In this document: piece by piece, positions 43,765 to 51,415 of the stretch
Layout: each line of letters opens with the position of its first letter
Position numbering within the stretch: position 1 is the first letter of the stretch
Assembly: GCF_013450295.1 (NCBI RefSeq)
Contig: NZ_SKBR01000002.1
Coordinates: forward strand, 1,822,501-1,886,500
Source: Streptomyces sp. AJS327
GTDB lineage: Bacteria; Actinomycetota; Actinomycetes; Streptomycetales; Streptomycetaceae
Length of the DNA stretch: 64,000 nt
Direction of reading: 5' to 3'
The notes under the pieces: generated by a model
Databases searched by the model: none
Seen by the model: only the letters and a program-made list of their open reading frames with translations
What the model was told of the DNA's origin: nothing
Position numbers and translations under genes: made by a program

Positions 43765-44201
43765 GGATGCGGCTCCTCGGGACGGGGTGCGGGGGTGGGG
43801 GAGCACCGGGCCGCACGCGACCGGATGGCGAACGCGCCGGTCCGGCCGGTCGGCTGAGCCCGGTGACGGGTCAACCCGGCGCTCTGGCACCGGCGTTGGC
43901 GGGCGGGGGCAGGGACGGGGACGGGGAACGGGCGGCGTCCGGTCGTGCCACGGCGGAAGGGGCGCGGGGCCGGCTCGCGGAACGGGCCGCCGGGCTCCGG
44001 GCCGCCGGGCGGGCGGCCTCGCGTGGGTCAGGGACGGTGGGGGCGACGGCCGGAGGTGGACCCACGGACGGCTCGGGACGGGGAACTCCCGGCGGACCGG
44101 CCACCCATCCCGCCGCGACCGGCGCTGTTCGCCGGCCTCACCGACCGTCTCAACTCCCCGATGCGCCGGAGCAGTTCGTCGAGCATTCCACGCTCCGTTC
44201 T

Positions 44202-44213
44202 GAAATCGATTTC
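44202..44213. promoter_or_regulatory. LacI-type operator GAAATCGATTTC
   Basis: Perfect 12-base palindrome with central CG. It has the same half-site as the element at 44313. On the minus strand it is adjacent to TTGAGA, a possible -35 of the isomerase operon. Confidence 0.7.
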
Positions 44214-44311
44214 TCAACTGGCCGCGCGTGAGCACACCCTGGCCATCAGGGCCTGCACGTGCGGTGAACGGGTGGTGCGGAGAGCATCAACGGGGCTCTG
44301 CGGGGCCCCTG

Positions 44312-44340
44312 TTGAAATCCATTTCACGCGAACATAGGGT
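44312..44340 (+). promoter_or_regulatory. promoter of the LacI gene
   Basis: TTGAAA (44312-44317) and TAGGGT (44335-44340) with a 17-base spacer. The second operator begins inside the -35, which fits autoregulation. Confidence 0.65.
44313..44326. promoter_or_regulatory. second LacI-type operator TGAAATCCATTTCA
   Basis: A 14-base inverted repeat with only the two central bases unpaired, related to 44202-44213 through GAAATC/ATTTC half-sites. The two centres are about 112 bases apart, which would allow looping. Confidence 0.7.
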
Positions 44341-44438
44341 TCGGTACGCGGGGCGTCAAGAGGTCGGACACGGGCGTCCGCGGCCGGTGCGTGCTCCAGC
44401 CGTCCGGGCCCTCCCGCCCCAGAGACCGAAGGAGTCCG

Positions 44439-45527
44439 GTGGCGACGATCAGCGATGTGGCACGGGCCGCCGGGGTCTCCCCGGCGACCGTCTCCCGGGT
44501 CTTCAACAGCGGCCGGGTCACCCCCGAGCGCGCCGAGCGCGTACGCCGGGCCGCGGCCGAACTCGGCTTCTCTCCCAACCGGGTGGCCCGTTCGCTGCGC
44601 ATCCAGCGGGCCAGCGTCATCGGGCTGCTCATCCCGGATATCGAGAACCCCTTCTTCACCGCCCTGGCCCGTGGCGTGGAGGACGCCGCCCAGCGCACCA
44701 ACCACTCGCTGGTGCTGTGCAACTCGGACGAGGACGTGCGCAAGGAGAGCCGGTACCTGGAGATAGCGCTGGCCGAGCAGATGGCGGGTGTGATCGTCGC
44801 CGCCGCCTCCCGGCGCCGCACCGACCTGTCCGCCCTCGCCGCCCGCGGGATGCCGGTGGTCGCGGTGGACCGGAGACCGCGTTCCGCCGAGGTCGACACC
44901 GTGCTGGTGGACAACCAGCACGGCAGCGCGGAGGCCGTCGCCCACCTGCTGGACCGGGGCTACCGCCGGATCGCCTGTGTCACCGGACCGGCGGGCGCCT
45001 CCACCTCCGAGGACCGGCTGGCCGGATATCGCGCCGAACTGCTGGACGCCGGGGTGGCCGAGGAGTGGATCCGGGCCCACACCCGGCACGCCGACTTCCG
45101 TGAGGAGGGCGGCTACGCCGCCATGAGGGAGCTGCTGGCTCTCCCCGTCCCGCCGGACGCGGTGTTCGTGGCGAACAACCTCATGACCGTCGGCGCCCTC
45201 CGGGCACTGCGCGAAGCGGGCGTCGAACCACCGGAGTTCGGCATCCTCTCGTTCGGCGACGTGCCCTGGGCCTCGCTCGTGCGGCCCCCGCTCACCACCG
45301 TCCACCTCCCGGCTTACGAACTCGGGGTGGCCGCAGCGGAGTTGCTCCAGGAACGGATCGCGGGCTCCGGGGAGCCGCTGCGGACCGTGGTGCTCCGTAC
45401 CGCGCTGCGGCCCCGGAGCAGCACCGCCGGACCCGACCCGGACGACTGGCCCGCCGAATCCCCCGCCGCCCGGCGCGACGGGCAGGACGACGCGCCAGTC
45501 ACCGTACGGCGCGGGGAAGATGAGTGA
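44439..45527 (+). CDS. LacI family transcriptional regulator
   Basis: A 362-residue repressor. The DNA-binding headpiece is at residues 2-55 (ATISDVARAAGVSPATVSRVFNSGRVTPERAERVRRAAAELGFSPNRVARSL), with hinge QRASVIGLLIPDIENPFF. The sugar-binding domain follows: VVAVDRRPRSAEVDTVLVDNQHG, GYRRIACVTGPAG, and AVFVANNLMTVGALRALREAG. GTG 44439 has AAGGAG five bases upstream. An acidic tail after residue 325 is not conserved. It is divergent from the isomerase operon and two matching operators lie between, so it very likely controls that operon and itself. Confidence 0.93.
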   Translation: MATISDVARAAGVSPATVSRVFNSGRVTPERAERVRRAAAELGFSPNRVARSLRIQRASVIGLLIPDIENPFFTALARGVEDAAQRTNHSLVLCNSDEDVRKESRYLEIALAEQMAGVIVAAASRRRTDLSALAARGMPVVAVDRRPRSAEVDTVLVDNQHGSAEAVAHLLDRGYRRIACVTGPAGASTSEDRLAGYRAELLDAGVAEEWIRAHTRHADFREEGGYAAMRELLALPVPPDAVFVANNLMTVGALRALREAGVEPPEFGILSFGDVPWASLVRPPLTTVHLPAYELGVAAAELLQERIAGSGEPLRTVVLRTALRPRSSTAGPDPDDWPAESPAARRDGQDDAPVTVRRGEDE

Positions 45528-45530
45528 ACG

Positions 45531-46805
45531 TCAGGTCAGGGAGCGGCCCCGAGTCTCGGGCAGCCCGAAGAGCGCGGCGACCGCCAGCGCGTAGCCGAGC
45601 GCGCCGAAGGTCAGCGCCCCGGCCAGCCCCCAGCCGTCGCTGAGGAAGCCGACCAGCGAGGGGAAGACCGCGCCCACGGCCCGGCCCACGTTGTAGGTGA
45701 ACCCCTGCCCCGTGCCCCGGAGTTCGGTCGGGTACAGCTCGCTCAGGAAGGCACCGAAACCGCTGAAGATGGCGGAGGTGCAGAAGCCCAGCGGAAAGCC
45801 CAGCAGCAGCACCAGGGTGTCCGCGCCCTCCGGCACGAGCGTGTAGCTGACGATCGCCACCGCCGAGAACACCGCGAACAGGGCGATGTTGGCCCGGCGT
45901 CCGAGCCGGTCGGTGAGGTGACCACCCGTCAGGTAACCGGTGAACGCGCCGGAGATGAGGAGGAACAGGTACCCGCCGGTGCCCACCACCGACAGGCCCC
46001 GCTCCGTCTTGAGGTACGAGGGCACCCAGGTGGCCAGCGTGTAGTAACCGCCCTGCACCCCGGTGGACATGAGCGCCGCGTACAGCGTGGTGCGGCGGTG
46101 TGGTGGCGCCAGGATACGGCGCAGGGTCCCCGCGCCGCCCCGCGCGCGCCGCTGCCGCTCGGCGGCGGGCGCGTCCTCCACCCGGCGGCGGACGTACAGC
46201 AACAGCAGTCCGGGCAGCGCCCCCGTCCAGAACAGCACCCGCCAGGCGAGGCTCTCGTCCACCAGCGCGAAGACCAGCGTGTAGGCCAGCACCGCGCAGG
46301 CCCAGCCGACCGCCCAGGAGCTCTGCACCACGGCGACCGTGCGTCCCCGGTACCGGGAGCTGGTGTACTCGGCGACGAGGATCGCCCCCACCGCCCACTC
46401 GCCGCCGAACCCCAGCCCCTGGAACGCCCGGAGGACCAGCAGTGTCTCGTAGTTCGGCGCGAAGCCGCAGAGCAGGGTGAAGACCGCGTACACCGCGACG
46501 GTGAGCATCAGCGTGCGCACCCGGCCGATCCGGTCCGCGAGGATCCCGGCGAGCACCCCACCGAGCCCGGAGACCACCAGCGTCACCGTCGTCAGCAGCC
46601 CGGCCTCACCGCCCGAGAGGGCGAAGTAGCTGGTGATGGCGGCCAGCGAGAGCGGGAGCACCTGGAAGTCGTAGGAGTCCAGGCCGTAGCCGCCGAACGC
46701 GCCGTAGAAGGCGCGTCTGCCGCGGGGGCCGAGTTCGCGGAACCAGCCGGTACCGGGGGTGTCCCCGGAGGGCTTCGAGGGAGGGGACTCGGGAGTCGTG
46801 CCCAC
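45531..46805 (-). CDS. MFS transporter, sugar/organic-acid symporter type
   Basis: About 424 residues, twelve membrane segments, in the metabolite:H+ symporter branch. Features are GGYGLDSYDFQVLPLSLAAI (helix 1 region), GGVLAGILADRIGRVRTLML (loop 2-3 motif), RAFQGLGFGGEWAVGAILVAEY, then ELYPTELRGTGQGFTYNVGR in the second half. Such proteins often import aromatic acids or sugars. GTG 46805 has GGAGG four bases upstream. Its stop is 3 bases from the stop of the convergent LacI gene, without a terminator between. Confidence 0.9.
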   Translation of the reverse strand: MGTTPESPPSKPSGDTPGTGWFRELGPRGRRAFYGAFGGYGLDSYDFQVLPLSLAAITSYFALSGGEAGLLTTVTLVVSGLGGVLAGILADRIGRVRTLMLTVAVYAVFTLLCGFAPNYETLLVLRAFQGLGFGGEWAVGAILVAEYTSSRYRGRTVAVVQSSWAVGWACAVLAYTLVFALVDESLAWRVLFWTGALPGLLLLYVRRRVEDAPAAERQRRARGGAGTLRRILAPPHRRTTLYAALMSTGVQGGYYTLATWVPSYLKTERGLSVVGTGGYLFLLISGAFTGYLTGGHLTDRLGRRANIALFAVFSAVAIVSYTLVPEGADTLVLLLGFPLGFCTSAIFSGFGAFLSELYPTELRGTGQGFTYNVGRAVGAVFPSLVGFLSDGWGLAGALTFGALGYALAVAALFGLPETRGRSLT

Positions 46806-47102
46806 GGCACCTCCGGGAGCCGGGAGTGCGGACACCGGGAGCGGACGCCCCGGGGAAGCCGAGCCCGCCCACGGTAGCGGTGCCCTCCGCCACCGGACAA
46901 CCCCGGAACCCGCCGCCAACCACCTTGCCCCGCAGGCGAGTTGGGATCTGGACGGGTGGCGGTCGCCCGCACGGCACCGCCGCCCGGGCCCCGCCGACAC
47001 GGCACCGGCCCTCCCCCGCGCGAGGGTACGGCGGACCACCCTCCGTCCGCGCGCGGTGAGGTTGTACGCTCACACGGCGCGACGGGGGAGGAGAGGCGAG
47101 GT

Positions 47103-48749
47103 ATGAATCCGCTGGAGGCAGAGGATCCGGCGTGGATCGGCAGCTACCGGCTGCTCGGACGGCTCGGCAGCGGGGGCATGGGCGAGGTCTTCCTCGGGCG
47201 CTCCGGTGACGGGCGGTTCGCCGCGATCAAGGCGGCGCACGCCCAACTGGCCCACGACGCGGACTTCCGCCGCCGGTTCACCCGCGAGGTCGACGCCGCC
47301 CGGAAGGTCGGCGCCCGGTTCACCGCCGCCGTCATCGACGCGGACCCGGGGGCCCGGCGGCCCTGGCTGGCGACCGAGTACATCCCCGGCGTCTCCGTCA
47401 CCGACGCCGTGGCCGCCGACGGTCCGCTGCCCGAAGCCGCCCTGCGGGGACTGCTCGCCGGAGTCGCCGAGGCGCTGGACGCGATCCACGGCGCCGGTCT
47501 GGTGCACCGGGACCTCAAGCCGTCCAACGTGCTCCTCGCCGACGACGGCCCGCGCGTCATCGACTTCGGCATCGCCCGCTCCGTCGAGCACTCCCAGATC
47601 ACCCGGACCGGCCAGGCCCCCGGCACCCCCGGCTACATGGCACCCGAGCAGCTGCGCGGCGGCACGGTCGGCCCGCCGACGGACGTCTACGCGCTCGGCG
47701 CCACCCTGGTGTTCGCCGCCACCGGTGACGGGCCCTTCGGCCACGGCGACCCCCTCGCCATGATCTACCGCACCATGGAGGACGAGCCCCAACTCGACGG
47801 GCTGCCCGAGTCGTTGCGGGAGACGGTGAACCGCTGCCTGGCGAAGGACCCCGCGCTGCGCCCGGAACTGGCCGAGCTGCGCGCCGGGTTCGCCGTCCCC
47901 GACGAGGTGCGCGAGCGCCGCTGGCTGCCCCCGGCGATCACCACGATGGTGACCCGGCCGGTCGTCCCCCCGGAGGCGCTGACCCCCGGCGGCGGCCCCC
48001 TGACGGGGCCGGGCGAGGGCTTCGGCCCGGCGCCCATGATGCAGCCGCCCGCCACCCCCTGGTACGGAACCCCGGGGCCCACCCCCGCCGCCGTGCCGCC
48101 CCCGTCCGGCGGCGCCGGACGCGGGAGGCTGTCCCGTCGCGCCGTCCTCGGCCTCTCGGCCGGGATCGCCACCGTCGCGGTGGGCGGCGGTGGCGCCTTC
48201 GCACTCTGGGAACGGGACAGCGAGGGCGGCGGCGACGCGAAGGCCAAGGGGAACGGCGACGGCGAGAGCCTGGAGACCGGAACCCCGGCCGAGGAGGGCC
48301 AGCCCGAGCGCACCGGCCCCGCCAGCGCGAAGCTACCGGCGATCACCGCGGGCAAGAAGTTCGGGCAGCGGCCGACCGTCGCCGCCACCTCCGGCGCGGC
48401 ACCGACCGACATTGTCTCCCGCACCCTGATCAAGGGCACCGGCAAGACGGTCAAGGCCGGTGACCACCTCAAGTGCCACTACGTGCTCCAGTTCTGGGAC
48501 ACCGGCAAGATCCTGGACGCCTCCTTCAAACGCGATGGTCCCGAGGTGTTCCAGCTGGGCATCGGACAGGTGCTGCGCGCCTGGGACGCCACCCTGGTCG
48601 GCAAACGCGCCGGGAGCCGCGTCGAGTTCACCGTCCCCCCGGAGATGGGCTACGGCCGGGAGGGGAGCGAGGCGACGGGGGTGAAGGGCGACGACACGCT
48701 GCTGTGCGTCGTCGACATCGTGGAGGTCATCAAGGTGCGCGAGGAGTAG
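47103..48749 (+). CDS. Ser/Thr protein kinase fused to extracytoplasmic FKBP prolyl isomerase
   Basis: A 548-residue protein with an unusual architecture. The kinase domain is at residues 12-270: LGSGGMGEVFLG, FAAIKAAHAQL, VHRDLKPSNVLL, VIDFGIARS, GTPGYMAPEQLRGG. A Pro-rich linker follows, then one hydrophobic segment (VLGLSAGIATVAVGGGGAFALW, about 342-363). The C-terminal 110 residues are an FKBP-type domain: HYVLQFWDTGKILDASF, VFQLGIGQVLRAWDATLVG, FTVPPEMGYGREG. The active-site aromatic and Asp residues of FKBP are kept. The isomerase would lie outside the membrane and the kinase inside. ATG 47103 follows GGGAGGAGAGG. Confidence 0.9.
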   Translation: MNPLEAEDPAWIGSYRLLGRLGSGGMGEVFLGRSGDGRFAAIKAAHAQLAHDADFRRRFTREVDAARKVGARFTAAVIDADPGARRPWLATEYIPGVSVTDAVAADGPLPEAALRGLLAGVAEALDAIHGAGLVHRDLKPSNVLLADDGPRVIDFGIARSVEHSQITRTGQAPGTPGYMAPEQLRGGTVGPPTDVYALGATLVFAATGDGPFGHGDPLAMIYRTMEDEPQLDGLPESLRETVNRCLAKDPALRPELAELRAGFAVPDEVRERRWLPPAITTMVTRPVVPPEALTPGGGPLTGPGEGFGPAPMMQPPATPWYGTPGPTPAAVPPPSGGAGRGRLSRRAVLGLSAGIATVAVGGGGAFALWERDSEGGGDAKAKGNGDGESLETGTPAEEGQPERTGPASAKLPAITAGKKFGQRPTVAATSGAAPTDIVSRTLIKGTGKTVKAGDHLKCHYVLQFWDTGKILDASFKRDGPEVFQLGIGQVLRAWDATLVGKRAGSRVEFTVPPEMGYGREGSEATGVKGDDTLLCVVDIVEVIKVREE

Positions 48750-48917
48750 CCCCGCCCGCCGCCGGGCCGCGCGCTCAGGGCCCCGGCCGCCGCGGACACC
48801 CGGGCACGCGGAAGGCCCGGCGGGCGCCCGGACTCGGCCCCGGCGCCACCACCGGTGGGGCCCGGCCGCTCGGCCCGCGCCGGGGCGCGTCCGGCCCGCC
48901 GACGCCGGGCACCGGAT

Positions 48918-49229
48918 TCAGCGGCCGAGGACGCCGCGTTCCGCGTCGGCCTTGGCCCGCGCGGTGCGGATGGCGTCGAGCAGCCCCTCGCGGTGGCCGA
49001 GGGCGAAGCGCAGCACGTACCGGCTGCCGTCCATCGTGGCCAGCGCGTAGTCGCGGACGCCGTATCCGCTGACGCGCACCCGCTCCAGCGGGGCGCTGTC
49101 GATCTCACTGCCGTAGCTGGTCTGGAGCACGAGTTTGCCCTCGCGGACGAGGACGTTCCCGGCCCGGGTGAGGGAGCGCAGCATCCGGCGTATCTCCACC
49201 CCCGCCACATCGAAATCCGGCTCCGCCAC
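48918..49229 (-). CDS. small conserved hypothetical protein
   Basis: A 103-residue soluble protein, start GTG 49229 with GGGAGGCGG at the right distance. It begins VAEPDFDVAGVEIRRMLRSL and contains VREGKLVLQTSYGSEIDSAPLERV, a beta-rich centre, then MDGSRYVLRFALGHREGLLDAIRTARAKADAE. The pattern resembles a small PH-like or immunity-type fold, but I do not recognise a family. It is divergent from the cysteine-synthase-like gene. A longer frame upstream is not conserved. Confidence 0.7.
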   Translation of the reverse strand: MAEPDFDVAGVEIRRMLRSLTRAGNVLVREGKLVLQTSYGSEIDSAPLERVRVSGYGVRDYALATMDGSRYVLRFALGHREGLLDAIRTARAKADAERGVLGR

Positions 49230-49359
49230 AGTCGACCGCCTCCCACCTTGTCCATGCCGTTTCCGGCTTCCCCACACGGCCGCGGGTTCCGGGCCATGTC
49301 CCATTCCGCAGTGTGCCTGCGTCCGGGCCCGAGTGCCAGACCGCCCTATGATCGGCTTC

Positions 49360-50538
49360 GTGAGCACCCCAGAACCACCCCGGGAGACCGTCGACTGGCA
49401 AGCCGTCGCGCACCGGATCCCGGCGCGGTGCGGCGCCGCCGCCCCCACCCTCGACGTGGACCGCGGCGACCCGGCCGACCGCGCCTGGCTCCGCGAGGCC
49501 GTCCGCCGGGTCCAGGCCGACGGCAACCGGAGCGCGGACACCCACCTGCTGGCCTTCCCGCTCCCCGAGCGCTGGGGCGTCGACCTCTACCTCAAGGACG
49601 AGTCCACCCACCCCACCGGCAGTCTCAAGCACCGGCTGGCCCGCTCCCTCTTCCTCTACGCGCTGTGCAACGGCTGGATCCGCCGGGGCCGCCCCGTCAT
49701 CGAGGCGTCCAGCGGTTCCACGGCGGTCAGCGAGGCGTACTTCGCACGGCTGATCAACGTGCCCTTCGTCGCCGTGATGCCCCGCACCACGAGCGCGGAG
49801 AAGACCCGGCTCATCGAGTTCCACGGCGGCGAGTGCCACCTGGTGGACGACCCGGCCGCGGTGTACGAGGTGGCCGCCGCGCTCGCGCGGGAGACCGGAG
49901 GCCACTACCTGGACCAGTTCACCTACGCGGAACGGGCCACCGACTGGCGTGGCAACAACAACATCGCGGAGTCCGTCTTCGAACAGCTGCGCTGGGAGCG
50001 GTACCCGGAACCGGCCTGGATCGTCGCCACCGCCGGAACCGGCGGCACCTCCGCCACCCTCGGCCGGTACATCCGCTACCAGCGGTACGAGACCCGGGTC
50101 TGCGTCGCGGACCCGGACAACTCCTGCTTCTTCGACGGCTGGGTACGCGACGACCCGGGCGCGGTCAGCGCGCACGCCTCCCGCATCGAGGGCATCGGCC
50201 GCCCCCGGATGGAGCCCAGCTTCGTGCCCGGTGCCATCGACCGCATGATGAAGGTGCCGGACGCGGCGAGCGTCGCCGCCGTCCGCGCGCTGGAACGGCA
50301 CACCGGACTGCGGGCCGGGGGATCCACCGGCACCGGTCTGTGGAGCGCCCTGCTGATCGTCGCCGAGATGGCCGAGCAAGGCGAGACCGGCAGCGTCGTC
50401 ACGCTCCTCTGCGACCCGGGCGAGCGCTACCTCGACAAGTACTACTCCGACGCCTGGCTCGCCGAACAGGGCCTGGACATCGGGCCGTTCACCGCCGCCA
50501 TCGAGACCCTGCTGGAGACCGGGGCCGCCCCGCGCTGA
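49360..50538 (+). CDS. PLP-dependent cysteine synthase family protein
   Basis: About 392 residues, fold-type II PLP enzyme. The cofactor lysine is in LKDESTHPTGSLKHRLARSL near residue 90, followed by VIEASSGSTAVSEAYFARLI (substrate loop) and the phosphate-binding VATAGTGGTSATLGRYIRY near 225. It resembles the actinobacterial group that includes L-cysteine desulfhydrase-type Cds1, so it may make or break cysteine. GTG 49360 is preferred over ATG 49348: TATGAT at 49347-49352 looks like a -10 and would give a leaderless transcript. Confidence 0.88.
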   Translation: MSTPEPPRETVDWQAVAHRIPARCGAAAPTLDVDRGDPADRAWLREAVRRVQADGNRSADTHLLAFPLPERWGVDLYLKDESTHPTGSLKHRLARSLFLYALCNGWIRRGRPVIEASSGSTAVSEAYFARLINVPFVAVMPRTTSAEKTRLIEFHGGECHLVDDPAAVYEVAAALARETGGHYLDQFTYAERATDWRGNNNIAESVFEQLRWERYPEPAWIVATAGTGGTSATLGRYIRYQRYETRVCVADPDNSCFFDGWVRDDPGAVSAHASRIEGIGRPRMEPSFVPGAIDRMMKVPDAASVAAVRALERHTGLRAGGSTGTGLWSALLIVAEMAEQGETGSVVTLLCDPGERYLDKYYSDAWLAEQGLDIGPFTAAIETLLETGAAPR

Positions 50539-50560
50539 GCGCGCGGCGCGCCCCACGCGC

Positions 50561-51046
50561 TCAGCCCTCCCGGGCCAGCAGCCGGTCGAGGTCGCGCATC
50601 GCCCGCCGGAAGCTGAGCCGCAGCGCCGGGCCAGCGGAGCGCATCAGGGCGCGGGCGACCACGCCGCCGTCGAGCCCGATCGTCCACCACACCCGGGTGC
50701 CGCCGTCCGGCGCCGGGGACAGGTGCCAGTCCTCCGCCAGCGCCCGCAGCCCCGGCGCGTTGGCGGTGTCCACGCGGTACGCGTACCGTTCGTCCGGCCG
50801 CTCCACCAGCACCGTCTCGGCGAAGTCGCCGCCGCCCCGCAGCCGCACCCGCCGCCCCCGGCGCTCCCCGTCCCGCTCGGCGGTCACCGAGGTCACCGCG
50901 CCGAACCAGCGCGGCCAGCCCTCCGGCTCCTCAGCCAGCGCGTGGTAGACCCGGGACGGGGGAGCGGAGAGCGCGGTACTGAAGGCCAGCCGCAGCTGGG
51001 CGCTCCCCACGAAGTCGGGCCCCACCGCTCGCAGTTGGTATCGCAT
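50561..51046 (-). CDS. SRPBCC (START-like) family protein
   Basis: A 161-residue polyketide-cyclase/START-like lipid-binding protein. Typical parts are the N-terminal strand and helix FSTALSAPPSRVYHALAEEPEGWPRWFGAVTSV, the middle VRLRGGGDFAETVLVERPDERYAYRVD, and the last long helix ALMRSAGPALRLSFRRAMRDLDRLLA. It has a hydrophobic cavity for a ligand, usually unknown. It is convergent with the cysteine-synthase-like gene 22 bases away. ATG 51046 gives standard length. Confidence 0.87.
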   Translation of the reverse strand: MRYQLRAVGPDFVGSAQLRLAFSTALSAPPSRVYHALAEEPEGWPRWFGAVTSVTAERDGERRGRRVRLRGGGDFAETVLVERPDERYAYRVDTANAPGLRALAEDWHLSPAPDGGTRVWWTIGLDGGVVARALMRSAGPALRLSFRRAMRDLDRLLAREG

Positions 51047-51415
51047 CCGAGTGACTCCTCACGCCGCCACGGTCGTTCCGGAGCGCCGGACCGGACTCCA
51101 CCGCGCTGCCGGGGGAGGGGCACCGGCGCGCGAGCGCTCCCCGGCACGGGCACACCGGCGCGCGTGCCCCCTCCCCACCGGCGCCGCGAGTGTCCGGCAC
51201 CGGTCACCCCCGTGGGCTTCGCCGCCCCCAAGTGCCCCCGCGCGCCCGCCAGTCGCGGGAACCCGGGCCGGTGCCGGCGCACCGTGTGCGCCGAGCGTGT
51301 CACGATTGTGCCGCAGGCGTGCACGTCCCCTCCCCGGGGGATGCGAGACGGGCCGGGCGCCGCGATGCTGTACGACGTTCGCTGGTTCACACACGGGGAG
51401 AGCGGGGACCACGAC
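51047..51415. other. 369-base divergent spacer
   Basis: No gene is supported. GGGGAGGGGCAC (51112-51123) can pair with GTGCCCCCTCCCC (51164-51176) with one bulged base, enclosing two copies of ACCGGCGCGCG. The downstream membrane-protein gene has GGGGAGAGCGGGG before its ATG. Confidence 0.5.

Larger units (their letters stand above)
43765..44438. other. 674-base regulatory spacer between divergent isomerase operon and LacI gene
   Basis: No credible gene. Bases 43870-44110 are rich in GGG/GGGG runs on the + strand. Bases 44200-44340 are locally AT-richer and hold two related palindromic operators and a promoter. The ribosome binding site AAGGAG of the LacI gene is at 44429. Confidence 0.6.

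Noticed and set aside
44312..44340. The TTGAAA/TAGGGT pair as a promoter of the isomerase operon
   Set aside because: It points to the right, toward the LacI gene. The isomerase operon is on the other strand and needs a promoter facing left.
49360..50538. Cysteine-synthase-like enzyme as encapsulin cargo, by analogy with cysteine desulfurase
   Set aside because: Different fold (type II PLP), no disordered N-terminus, and 7 kb away with unrelated genes between.
51112..51176. Long-range inverted repeat as a terminator or riboswitch
   Set aside because: The 40-base interior and lack of a gene ending nearby make a terminator unlikely; no known riboswitch features were recognised.
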